Origin: Desulfolutivibrio sulfoxidireducens
Lineage (GTDB): Bacteria; Desulfobacterota; Desulfovibrionia; Desulfovibrionales; Desulfovibrionaceae
DNA: 64,000 nucleotides
Assembly (NCBI RefSeq): GCF_013376475.1
Contig: NZ_CP045508.1
Coordinates: 1-64,000, forward strand
Direction of reading: 5' to 3'
Part shown: one piece after another, positions 55,307 through 63,036 of the stretch
How positions within the stretch are numbered: position 1 is the stretch's first letter
Layout of the letters: every line of letters starts with the position of its first letter
Translations under genes and position numbers: made by a program
Notes under the pieces: model-generated
What the model saw: the letters and a program-made list of their open reading frames with translations, nothing else
The model's database searches: none
Told to the model about the DNA's origin: nothing

Positions 55307-56077
55307 ATGGCCAGGATAATCGTCGTTGCCAACCAAAAGGGCGGGGTGGGGAAGACGACCACCTCGGTCAACCTGGCCGCCTCCCTGGGGGTCATGGAAA
55401 AAAAAACACTTCTTGTGGACTGCGATCCCCAGGCGAACGCATCGAGCGGGCTTGGCCTGTATCCTGAAAAATGCCGGGAAAATCTGTATACCGTCCTGTA
55501 TGAACCGCAACGGGCCGCGCAGGCGGTGCAAAAGACGGAAATTCCCTTTCTCGATGTGCTGCCGTCGAGCACGGATCTCGTGGCCGCGGACATCGAACTG
55601 GTCGCCAGGCCGGGCCGGGAGTTTTACATCCGGGAGGTGGTCCGCGTCCTGGCCGGGGACTACGAGTACATCCTCCTGGACTGTCCCCCGTCCCTGGGCC
55701 TGGTGACCTTGAACGCCCTGTGTGCGGCCACGGAACTTTTGGTCCCCTTGCAGTGCGAATATTACGCCCTGGAGGGCATCGCCCAGCTCCTGCGGACCTA
55801 TGAGTTGGTGCGGAAGCGTTTGAATACGCGGCTCGGCATCGTGGGCGTTTTGCTGACCATGTACGACGGCCGCAACAAGCTCAATCGCCACGTCAAACGC
55901 GAGATTTGGAAATGCTTTCCCAAACTCGTCTTTGATATCCTGATCCCGCGAAACGTACGGCTGTCCGAGGCCCCGAGCTTCGGCAAACCCGTCCTGGCCC
56001 ACGACATCAAGTCCAAGGGGTCCGAGGCCTATCTTTCCCTGGCCCAGCAGGTCGTCCGTCGCGCTCCCAAACCCTGA
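55307..56077 (+). CDS. parA: Chromosome partitioning ATPase ParA (Soj)
   Basis: A 256-residue ParA-family ATPase that drives ParB-parS complexes along the nucleoid. The deviant Walker A KGGVGKTTT (11-19) with the signature lysine is intact, as are DCDPQANASSG (Walker A') and LDCPPSLGLVTLNAL (Walker B). The N-terminus is short, as in chromosomal Soj proteins that lack an HTH domain. ATG 55307 follows a purine-rich GGGAGAA. parB lies downstream beyond one minus-strand gene rather than immediately adjacent. Confidence 0.95.
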   Translation: MARIIVVANQKGGVGKTTTSVNLAASLGVMEKKTLLVDCDPQANASSGLGLYPEKCRENLYTVLYEPQRAAQAVQKTEIPFLDVLPSSTDLVAADIELVARPGREFYIREVVRVLAGDYEYILLDCPPSLGLVTLNALCAATELLVPLQCEYYALEGIAQLLRTYELVRKRLNTRLGIVGVLLTMYDGRNKLNRHVKREIWKCFPKLVFDILIPRNVRLSEAPSFGKPVLAHDIKSKGSEAYLSLAQQVVRRAPKP

Positions 56078-56115
56078 GTCGCACATGAGACAGAAAAGCG
56101 GGCCGGACACGGAAA

Positions 56116-56134
56116 CCTCACACTGTAGGTGAGG
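56116..56134. terminator. Small hairpin between convergent parA and the cysteine-rich gene
   Basis: CCTCAC / GTGAGG, a perfect 6-bp stem with a 7-base loop, lies between the two convergent stops. It may serve as a weak bidirectional terminator; there is no strong T run on either strand. Confidence 0.3.
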
Positions 56135-56143
56135 GAGGCGGGG

Positions 56144-56572
56144 TCACGACTTGTCGACAAAGGGCAGGCAGTCCACGGACACATGTTTCTTGAAGTGGCG
56201 CTTGATGATTTTCGACCGGCACGCCAGGCAGCAAAAGGAGGTCTGCCCGCCCAGGTTTGCGGAGGTCAGACGGAACTTGCGCGGTTCGTCCTTTCTCCAG
56301 TCCTCGGTTTTTGCGCCGCACTGCGCGCACGCCAGGTCGTAGGCCGGGGGATAGGCGAAGTCCCAGTAGGCGAGAAGGGTCTCAAAGTCCGCCAGGGGTT
56401 CCGCCGGGGGCGCGGCCGGACTGACCGCATCGGTGGGTTCTTGGCCCGCCGCTTCGAGAATGGGCAGGATCGCGTCCTTGGTCCTTGCCCACAGCTCGGG
56501 GCCAATAAAAACACCGACGAACGTCTGGGATGCATCGTGCAGTTCGATGAAAGGGGCTGGCGGGGTGGTCAC
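56144..56572 (-). CDS. Cysteine-rich (zinc-finger-like) protein of unknown function
   Basis: A 142-residue protein on the minus strand. The GTG start at 56572 has AAGGAG 8 bases upstream on that strand; the longer open frame to 56764 lacks a good start and overlaps the ParB promoter region. Near the C-terminus it has two pairs of cysteines (CAQC near 90 and CCLAC near 118) in a basic context (RSKIIKRHFKKH), consistent with a zinc ribbon. The N-terminal half is unassigned. It sits between parA and parB, which makes it convergent with parA and divergent from parB. Confidence 0.65.
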   Translation of the reverse strand: MTTPPAPFIELHDASQTFVGVFIGPELWARTKDAILPILEAAGQEPTDAVSPAAPPAEPLADFETLLAYWDFAYPPAYDLACAQCGAKTEDWRKDEPRKFRLTSANLGGQTSFCCLACRSKIIKRHFKKHVSVDCLPFVDKS

Positions 56573-56748
56573 AAAAAGGGCTCCTTGCCTGGGGTTTTCC
56601 CGGACGCTCCGCGAATTTCTCCGGGAACGCTTTAGGGTTGGATTTTCCGTGCCCTTGAGGGTACGATATCGCCAAGGCGTGTCAAGCGCCGGAAGATGGA
56701 AACGCGACGCGATCCGGACGACAGGCCGGGTCGCGTGGGGAGTCGGAT

Positions 56749-57696
56749 ATGGCGCAATCGGCACGAGGACTCGGCAGGGGGCTTGAAGCCCTTTTGGGCG
56801 GAATCGGCGACGCCAAGGCGACGGCCGAAATCATGCGCATTCCCTTACGGGCCATTCGGCCCAACCCGGATCAGCCACGCCGGGAATTCTCCGCCGAGGC
56901 CATGGCCGATCTGGCCCGGTCCATCAAGGAACAGGGCGTGTTGCAACCGGTCATGGTCCGGCCCGTCACCGACGCGGAATTCGAATACGAGATCGTGGCC
57001 GGGGAACGCCGCTGGAGGGCCTGCGCCCTGGCCGGACTGGACGAGATCCCGGCCCTGGTGCGCGAGGTCGACGACGAGCAGAGCCTGGCCCTGGCGCTCA
57101 TCGAGAACCTGCAACGCGAGGATTTAAATCCCATGGAGGAGGCGGCCGGGTATGCCCAGCTCGTCTCCCGGTTTGGCCTGAGCCAGGAGGTCCTGGCCGC
57201 GAAAGTGGGCAAGAGCCGCTCCGCCGTGGCCAACACCCTGCGCCTGCTGCAACTGCCCGAGCCCATCCGGGCCGATCTCGGGGGCGGCGCCATCAGCGCG
57301 GGCCACGCCCGGGCCCTGCTGTCCCTGGGTGAGGAGGCCCTGCGGGAAATGTTGTGGCGGCGCATCACGGACCTTGGGCTCTCCGTGCGTCAGGCCGAGG
57401 ACCTGGCGGCCTACGCCAAGGAGTTCGGGGCATTCCCCGCCACACCGGCCGCCGTGGCCACAGACGGGGACATGGAACGTCCCGGCGGCCAGTCCGGCCC
57501 GGAAAGGCCTGTCGGCAAAAGGGCCGTCCAGTCATTGGACCCGGAACTGACGTCCATCCAGGCCGGGCTTGAGTCCCTGTTCGGGGTCAAGGTCCGGGTA
57601 GCCGGCACGCCTGGCCGGGGCCGCATCACCTTCCATTTCGGGACGCGGGAGTCGCTTGGCGAGGTGCTGGCGCGTCTTGGGCTGACGTGGGAATAA
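56749..57696 (+). CDS. parB: Chromosome partitioning protein ParB (Spo0J)
   Basis: A 315-residue ParB/Noc-type CTP-dependent clamp that loads at parS. The N-terminal SARGLGRGLEALLGG motif (ParA-stimulating) is followed by the CTPase/ParB domain (PNPDQPRREFSAEAMADL, GERRWRACALAG, ENLQREDLNPMEEAAGY) and the HTH domain (VGKSRSAVANTLRLLQLP). A C-terminal dimer domain (about 260-315) ends it. The ATG lies about 177 bases upstream of and divergent from the start of the cysteine-rich gene. It is complete. Confidence 0.95.
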   Translation: MAQSARGLGRGLEALLGGIGDAKATAEIMRIPLRAIRPNPDQPRREFSAEAMADLARSIKEQGVLQPVMVRPVTDAEFEYEIVAGERRWRACALAGLDEIPALVREVDDEQSLALALIENLQREDLNPMEEAAGYAQLVSRFGLSQEVLAAKVGKSRSAVANTLRLLQLPEPIRADLGGGAISAGHARALLSLGEEALREMLWRRITDLGLSVRQAEDLAAYAKEFGAFPATPAAVATDGDMERPGGQSGPERPVGKRAVQSLDPELTSIQAGLESLFGVKVRVAGTPGRGRITFHFGTRESLGEVLARLGLTWE

Positions 57697-57700
57697 GGCC

Positions 57701-58738
57701 ATGAAGCCGGCCCCGCTCATCGAAAGGATCCTTCAGGCCGTGCCCGGGTTTTCCAGCTCACGGATCCTGGTCCTGGGCGACCTCATGCTCGACCATTATC
57801 TCATGGGCGATGTGGAGCGGATCTCGCCCGAGGGGCCGGTTCCGGTGGTCAAGGTCCGCTCGGAGGGTCACACCCTGGGAGGCGCGGGCAATGTCGCCAG
57901 GAATCTGGCCGCACTGGGCGCGCGTCCCTCCCTGGTGTCCGTGTGCGGCGACGACGATCCGGGGAAGGTGCTTTTGCAACTGGTGGACCGGGAGGGGATC
58001 GCCTCGGTGGTGCTGCGCGATCCCACGCGGCCGACAACCATCAAAACCCGGATCATCGCCCAGAACCAGCAGGTGGCCAGGGTGGACCGGGAGAGCTCGG
58101 AGCCGGTGGGCGAGGTGGTGCGCGGCGGGCTGGCCCGGGCCGTGGCCGATCTGCTGCCCGGGCACGACGCCGTGGTGGTGTCGGATTACGCCAAGGGCGT
58201 GGTGTCCGGCCCGCTGGTGCGGGAACTGGTGGCCCTGGCCGCGACCCTTGATCCCCGTCCGATCGTCCTGGTCGATCCCAAGGTCCCCAATCGCGATTTC
58301 TACCAGGGTGTGGACCTTCTGACGCCCAACGCCAAGGAGGCCGGGGAGATGGCCGGGATGCGCCTCTTGGGACGCACGGACATCATCCGGGCCGGGGTGG
58401 CCATCTTCAAGCGATCGCGGTGCCGGTCGCTTCTGATCACCCTGGGGGCCGAGGGCATCGCCCTTTTTGATGGCCCGGGGCTCGTGCGCCATATCCCCAC
58501 CGTGGCCCGCAAGGTCTTTGACGTGACAGGCGCGGGTGATACGGTCATCGCGGCCCTGGCCGCCGGACTGACCTCCGGGCTTGACCTCCTCGAGGCCTGT
58601 GTCCTAGCCAATTCCTGCGCGGGGATCGTTGTCGGGCAGGTGGGCGGCGCGTCGGTGACCCCTCGGGAGCTTTGCCAGGTCCTGGCCGACCTGCCGGAAC
58701 CGGTGGTGGATGTCTGGCTCCGGGCGGGTGCCGCCTGA
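57701..58738 (+). CDS. rfaE1: D-glycero-beta-D-manno-heptose-7-phosphate kinase
   Basis: A 345-residue PfkB-family sugar kinase of the HldE N-terminal type, without the adenylyltransferase half. LVLGDLMLDHYLMGDVERISPEGPVPVVK is near the start, and the PfkB signature FDVTGAGDTVIAALA holds the catalytic Asp. Its role is phosphorylation of heptose-7-phosphate for LPS core heptose. It lies 4 bases after parB, probably co-transcribed. Standalone RfaE1 proteins pair with separate nucleotidyltransferases elsewhere. Confidence 0.9.
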   Translation: MKPAPLIERILQAVPGFSSSRILVLGDLMLDHYLMGDVERISPEGPVPVVKVRSEGHTLGGAGNVARNLAALGARPSLVSVCGDDDPGKVLLQLVDREGIASVVLRDPTRPTTIKTRIIAQNQQVARVDRESSEPVGEVVRGGLARAVADLLPGHDAVVVSDYAKGVVSGPLVRELVALAATLDPRPIVLVDPKVPNRDFYQGVDLLTPNAKEAGEMAGMRLLGRTDIIRAGVAIFKRSRCRSLLITLGAEGIALFDGPGLVRHIPTVARKVFDVTGAGDTVIAALAAGLTSGLDLLEACVLANSCAGIVVGQVGGASVTPRELCQVLADLPEPVVDVWLRAGAA

Positions 58739-58823
58739 AACGTATGGGTTTTGCGTGACGGCAACTGTCGCGAAACAGGCCCTAAACCCTGAACCGGCCT
58801 CCGGCCGGAAAAAGCGTGCGCGT

Positions 58824-59156
58824 ATGACCGAAATGAAACGAAACACGGCCGAGGGCGAGTCCTGGACCTGGTCCGAATCACCCAGGACCAACACGGTGCG
58901 CATCTGCGGCGAGATCGATTTCACGGTCAGTCCCGTTGTGCGGGATAAGCTGGTGGCGTTCATCGAGCAGACACGGGGGGATGTGTTCCTGGACCTGGGG
59001 GAATTGGACTATGTCGACAGTTCCGGCCTGGCGGCCCTGATCGAGGGCCGCAAGATACTCAAGGCCAAGGGCCGCAAGATCACCATCACGGCGGTCTCCC
59101 GCCAGGTGCGCAAGCTTTTCGAATTGACCCAGATCGGCGATCTGTTTGGGCTGTAA
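58824..59156 (+). CDS. STAS-domain protein (MlaB-like anti-anti-sigma factor fold)
   Basis: A 110-residue STAS protein. It has the fold pattern VRICGEIDFTVSPVVRDKL and VFLDLGELDYVDSSGLAALIEGRK, with the conserved Ser-Ser pair of STAS regulators. In Mla operons the STAS protein MlaB binds the ATPase MlaF and stabilises it. Its place just before mlaE and mlaF supports that reading over a sigma-factor role. The start at 58824 is inferred; an in-frame ATG at 58833 is possible. Confidence 0.8.
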   Translation: MTEMKRNTAEGESWTWSESPRTNTVRICGEIDFTVSPVVRDKLVAFIEQTRGDVFLDLGELDYVDSSGLAALIEGRKILKAKGRKITITAVSRQVRKLFELTQIGDLFGL

Positions 59157-59182
59157 GCCGCAAGGGAAGGGGAGGGCCGGGA

Positions 59183-59944
59183 TTGGGAGAGGTGATCGGG
59201 GTCTTTTTGGGTTTGGTGAACGGACTCGTCAGGTGCGTGTGGCTTTCCCTGACCCGCCGGTACAAGACCAAACCCTACCAGCGCGCGCTGGCCTGGGAGC
59301 ATCTGTCCTGGATCGGCGCGGATTCCTTGCCCATCGTCAGCATCATCTCGGCCTGCACGGGCATCATATTGGCCCTGCAGTCGGCCATCCAACTGGAAAA
59401 GGTCGGGGCCTTAAGCTACGTGGCCAATCTGGTGGGTTATTCCCTGGTCACGGAACTGGGGCCGCTTTTGACCGCCCTGATCCTGGCCGGTCGGGCCGGC
59501 GCGGCGTTCACCGCCGAGATCGCCACCATGAAGATTTCCGAGGAAATCGACGCCCTGGACGTCATGGGCATCGATCCGGTGCGGTTTCTGGTCTGGCCGA
59601 AATTCGCGGCCATGCTGGTCATGGTCCCGGTATTGACCTTGTGGGGGGATTTTGTGGGCATTATGGCCGGAGGGATATTTTCGGCCACGGTGCTGGGCTT
59701 GAGCGGCAAGGTCTATTTCGAGCAGACGGCGTCGTTTTTGCATGTCAGCGACGTCATGTCCGGGTTGGTGAAAAGCGCGGCCTTCGGCATGGCCATCACG
59801 CTGATCAGTTGCACCCAGGGCATGCTGGCCCGGGAGGGGGCGGCCGACGTGGGCCGGCGGACCACCATGGCCGTGGTGCAGTCCATTTTCATCATGATAC
59901 TCTTGGACCTGTTTTTTACGGCGCTCAACTATGTGTTGCGTTAG
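59183..59944 (+). CDS. mlaE: MlaE-type lipid ABC permease
   Basis: A 253-residue MlaE/YrbE-family permease of the inner membrane lipid transporter. Conserved stretches include LVTELGPLLTALILAGRAGAAFTAEI and GTMK-like ATMKISEEIDALDVMGI. Five or six helices are predicted. The start is TTG 59183 with GGAAGGGGAGGG upstream; GTG 59192 is a less likely alternative. It forms the membrane part of the complex with MlaF (ATPase), STAS and MlaD. Confidence 0.9.
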   Translation: MGEVIGVFLGLVNGLVRCVWLSLTRRYKTKPYQRALAWEHLSWIGADSLPIVSIISACTGIILALQSAIQLEKVGALSYVANLVGYSLVTELGPLLTALILAGRAGAAFTAEIATMKISEEIDALDVMGIDPVRFLVWPKFAAMLVMVPVLTLWGDFVGIMAGGIFSATVLGLSGKVYFEQTASFLHVSDVMSGLVKSAAFGMAITLISCTQGMLAREGAADVGRRTTMAVVQSIFIMILLDLFFTALNYVLR

Positions 59945-59983
59945 GAAGATGCCGAAGAGGCGCGATGTGCCGGGAAAAGTCGC

Positions 59984-60823
59984 ATGAAGGCAAAAGGCAG
60001 GCTGAGCGCGCCGCGCATCGTCCTGGACGGCGTCAGCGTAGGCTACGGCGAACGCATCGTGCTGCGGGATATCACCACAGTCCTGCCGGCCGGCAAGATC
60101 AGCGTCATCCTGGGCGGTTCGGGATGCGGCAAGTCAACGCTTTTGCGCACCATCCTGGGCCTGGTGCCGCTTCGAAAAGGCAGCATCCGACTTGGCGACG
60201 TGGACCTCTACGGCATGACCCCCGAGGCGGCCATGGCCATGCGCCGGCGTCTGGGGGTGCTGTTCCAGGACGGCGCGCTTCTGGGGTCGTTGCCCCTGGG
60301 CCAGAACGTGGCCCTGCCGCTTCGCGAGCACACCGCCCTGGACGAGGGGATGATCGAGGAAGTGGTGCGCATGAAGCTGCGTCTGGTGGGGCTCGAACCG
60401 TTTCTCCACTATTTTCCCCGGCAGCTTTCGGGCGGCATGCGCAAGCGGGCCGGGTTGGCCCGGGCCATGGCCCTGGACCCGGCCGTCCTGTTGTGCGACG
60501 AGCCCACGTCGGGCCTTGATCCCATCACCTCGGCCGATCTGGACCAGCTCATCCTGGAACTCAAGGCCACCTTTCCCATGACCATCGTGGTGGTCTCCCA
60601 CGATCTGGAAAGCCTTTTCACCATAGCGGATTTTGTGGTGGTCCTGGACAAGGGCAAAATGCTCTTTCACGGGACCCTCGACGAGTTGAGACAAAGCCGG
60701 GATGCGTTCATCGTCCGTTTCCTGGGCCGGATGCCCTCGCGGGAAAGCCGGGTCATCGGGGAGGGCGCGCCCGGTCCGGACGAACATGCGGCGCGGCGAC
60801 AGCCTGACGGCGGGGCCGGATGA
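59984..60823 (+). CDS. mlaF: MlaF-type lipid ABC ATPase
   Basis: A 279-residue ABC ATPase of the Mla/Ttg2A class. Walker A GGSGCGKSTL, Q-loop LFQDGALL, signature LSGGMRKRAGLARA (the typical Mla form LSGGM), Walker B LLCDEPTSGLDP and the switch His in VSHDLESL. A short C-terminal tail ends it. It starts 40 bases after mlaE and lies before mlaD. It supplies energy for phospholipid traffic to or from the outer membrane. Confidence 0.92.
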   Translation: MKAKGRLSAPRIVLDGVSVGYGERIVLRDITTVLPAGKISVILGGSGCGKSTLLRTILGLVPLRKGSIRLGDVDLYGMTPEAAMAMRRRLGVLFQDGALLGSLPLGQNVALPLREHTALDEGMIEEVVRMKLRLVGLEPFLHYFPRQLSGGMRKRAGLARAMALDPAVLLCDEPTSGLDPITSADLDQLILELKATFPMTIVVVSHDLESLFTIADFVVVLDKGKMLFHGTLDELRQSRDAFIVRFLGRMPSRESRVIGEGAPGPDEHAARRQPDGGAG

Positions 60824-60844
60824 AACCGGCCAAAGGGTTTTCAC

Positions 60845-61756
60845 ATGCTTGATGAGCGCGGAAAGAAAAAAGAATACGTCAAGGCCGGGATCACGCTCTT
60901 TTTGGGCCTTCTGATTTTGTCCGTGTTCATGGTGGTCCTCGGCGGGCACTGGTTCTGGGAAAAGCTTGAAACGTATCCCGTCCGTTTCGTCACGGTGAAG
61001 GACCTGGTCACGGGACGGCCCGTGAAATATGGCGGGATGGATATCGGCCGCATCCTGAACATCGAACTGGACCCGGCGGACCCCAGGTATATCCGGGTGA
61101 CCCTTGGGGTCAAAAAGGATTTTCCCCTGTATTCCGGAACAAAGGCCCGCATCTCCCAAAAGGGTCTGGTCGGGGACTATTACGTCTTTTTGGACCTGCA
61201 GGGGGAACCGGGACCGCTGCTTGAGCCGGGCAGCGAGATCCCGGCGGCCCGGACCATGGACATGCAGGAACTGGCCGCCGTGGCCGGGGATCTTCTGGCC
61301 GACGTCAAGCCCAAGATCGACGAGATCGCCGCGAACATCGACGAGCTGTTGTCCCCGGAAAACGTGGAGATGGTCGGGCGCATGCTCCGGCAGGGACCGG
61401 CGCTTCTGGACGACACCAAGGCCGCGGTGGAGGCCTTTCGCCGGGATTGGGCGGCGCTTGCCGAAAAGGGCCAGTCCGTGGCCGGGACCCTGGACAAGAC
61501 CCTGACCAGGGCGGAAACAGCCGTCGGCGCGGTGGAGGACGAACTGCGCAAGACATTGGTGGATTTTCGCGCGGAGACCAGCCGGGCCGGAAAGCTGGCT
61601 GATGAATTCCGGGTGAATCTCAATTACGATCAGGATCTGGTGGAGGAAATACTTGGAAACCTCAACCGGACCAGCCGGGATCTCAAGGACCTGATGGCCA
61701 GGCTCAAGGAGCGGCCGTGGCAGGTCATCCGGCCGCCCAGGGAGGAGGGGAAGTGA
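60845..61756 (+). CDS. mlaD: MlaD-type MCE-domain protein
   Basis: A 303-residue membrane-anchored MCE protein. One N-terminal helix (about 14-35, AGITLFLGLLILSVFMVVL) is followed by the MCE domain (about 42-120, RFVTVKDLVTGRPVKYGGMDIG to LVGDYYVFLDL), then a long helical tail (about 130-290) with coiled-coil character. The tail is longer than in E. coli MlaD and resembles PqiB/YebT-type needles in principle. It forms a hexameric channel for lipids. It overlaps the next lipoprotein gene by GTGA. Confidence 0.88.
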   Translation: MLDERGKKKEYVKAGITLFLGLLILSVFMVVLGGHWFWEKLETYPVRFVTVKDLVTGRPVKYGGMDIGRILNIELDPADPRYIRVTLGVKKDFPLYSGTKARISQKGLVGDYYVFLDLQGEPGPLLEPGSEIPAARTMDMQELAAVAGDLLADVKPKIDEIAANIDELLSPENVEMVGRMLRQGPALLDDTKAAVEAFRRDWAALAEKGQSVAGTLDKTLTRAETAVGAVEDELRKTLVDFRAETSRAGKLADEFRVNLNYDQDLVEEILGNLNRTSRDLKDLMARLKERPWQVIRPPREEGK

Positions 61757-62412
61757 AAAACACGGTTCGCGCGGTTTGGGCCCTGGCCTGCCTGGCGATG
61801 GCGGCGGTCCTGGCGGGATGCCTGGGGTCGCCGCCGCCGGTGGAGCAGTATCTGCGCGTGGACACGGCGACGTCTCCATGCGGCAAGATCGCGGCCTTTC
61901 CGGGACGCGCCCAGCCCGGCGTGGTGGCCTTTCTGGACCTGGACGCCATGGACAATCTCAGCCGGCCGGCCGTGCTTTTCGCCGATGGCAACGTGCTCGT
62001 GCCGAGCGTGCGCTGGTATTGGGAGGGCACGCCCGAGGAGGTCATGACCGCGGTCATCACCCAGGCGGTCAACTGCCTGCCCGGGGTGACCGGGGTCACC
62101 ACCTACCGCCCCCGGGTGGAGCATGACGCGGTCATGTCCGGGGACGTCACGGCGTTCAACGTGCAGCGCAAGGGCGGGCTGCGTTTCGTGGCCGCCGTGC
62201 GCGTGGAGGTCTGGACAAGGAACATGATGGGCATGATCGGCGGCAAGGAGTTTCGGGCCGAGGCGCCCATGCCCGGGGAAACGGCCTCGGACATCGCCGA
62301 GGCCGCATCCAAGGCCGCCACGGACATCGGCAACGAGGTGGCGGCCTGGATGACCGTGGAAAACGGCGGGGTCCTGAGCCGGGCCTTCGTCCCCGAGGAA
62401 AAACGCCCATGA
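61753..62412 (+). CDS. ABC-type transport auxiliary lipoprotein (PqiC/DUF330-like)
   Basis: A 219-residue lipoprotein. The GTG start at 61753 overlaps the mlaD stop and has GGAGGAGGGG just before. Residues 1-22 are a signal peptide with lipobox LAGC (Cys23). The mature part follows the auxiliary-lipoprotein pattern PPPVEQYLRVD, RPAVLFADGNVLV, WYWEGTPEEVMTAVI. It probably sits on the outer membrane and receives lipids from MlaD. No MlaC-like soluble carrier is encoded in this operon. Confidence 0.8.
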   Translation: MKNTVRAVWALACLAMAAVLAGCLGSPPPVEQYLRVDTATSPCGKIAAFPGRAQPGVVAFLDLDAMDNLSRPAVLFADGNVLVPSVRWYWEGTPEEVMTAVITQAVNCLPGVTGVTTYRPRVEHDAVMSGDVTAFNVQRKGGLRFVAAVRVEVWTRNMMGMIGGKEFRAEAPMPGETASDIAEAASKAATDIGNEVAAWMTVENGGVLSRAFVPEEKRP

Positions 62413-62816
62413 GCCTTTGCCTGTTCGCACGGATCGCGGAGCGGCGCATCGAGGAGGCCATGGCCCGGGGAGAATTCGAGAATCTCGAGGGCGCGGGGAA
62501 ACCGCTGGTCTTCGAGGACGACTCCATGGTCCCCGAAGACCTGCGCATGGCCTACAAGATTCTGAGGAATTCTGGGTTCGTGCCTCCGGAAATTCTGGAG
62601 GAAAAAGAGATTTTGACCGCCGCCGACCTGCTGGCCAAGGCCCCGGACGAACAGGAGCGCTATCGGCGGATGAACAAGCTCCAGGTGCTGGTCATGCGCG
62701 CCAACATGCGGCGGAACAGGCCGATATGCCTGGAAAAAAATGTCGAATACTACCAGAAGGTCGTATCCAGGGTGGAAATTCGTGGGTCATGCGATGTGAC
62801 GGATTGTAAAAAATAG
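62409..62816 (+). CDS. DUF1992 (DnaJ-homologue subfamily C type) protein
   Basis: A 135-residue small protein with the DUF1992 pattern ERRIEEAMARGEFENLEGAGKPL followed by a basic helical region. Homologues in eukaryotes are DNAJC28-like; the bacterial function is unknown. Its ATG overlaps the lipoprotein stop by 4 bases. The final coding bases form the left arm of a terminator hairpin. The C-terminal tail (VEIRGSCDVTDCKK) with two Cys is unusual for the family, as far as I recall. Confidence 0.8.
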   Translation: MSLCLFARIAERRIEEAMARGEFENLEGAGKPLVFEDDSMVPEDLRMAYKILRNSGFVPPEILEEKEILTAADLLAKAPDEQERYRRMNKLQVLVMRANMRRNRPICLEKNVEYYQKVVSRVEIRGSCDVTDCKK

Positions 62817-62837
62817 CATACGTTACGGCTATTTTTT
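62808..62837 (+). terminator. Rho-independent terminator of the Mla operon
   Basis: AAAAAATAG (62808-62816) pairs perfectly with CTATTTTTT (62829-62837) around a 12-base loop, giving a 9-bp stem with a T6 run at the end. The stop codon lies inside the left arm. Confidence 0.6.
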
Positions 62838-62902
62838 GATAAAGTTGTGCCGCAGTCGCCTGGCGGCGCAAAAACAAGAACCGCAATTTCGCGCGTTATG
62901 TC

Positions 62903-62931
62903 TTGAAAGGCTTTTCATTCGGCCGTATACG
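62903..62931 (+). promoter_or_regulatory. Sigma-70 promoter of the Fe-S subunit gene
   Basis: TTGAAA (62903-62908), a 17-base spacer, then TATACG (62926-62931). Five of six bases match the -35 and four of six the -10. The leader would be about 95-100 bases to the ATG at 63037. Confidence 0.5.
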
Positions 62932-63036
62932 ACAAGACCGTGACAGGAGTCGAAGGCTCGCCCAGCGCGCCCAGGAGCGCGACGCGAGGGAAAAAAAGCG
63001 CGTAAAGGCCAGGCATACCGGGTCCGCGGAGGAGAC

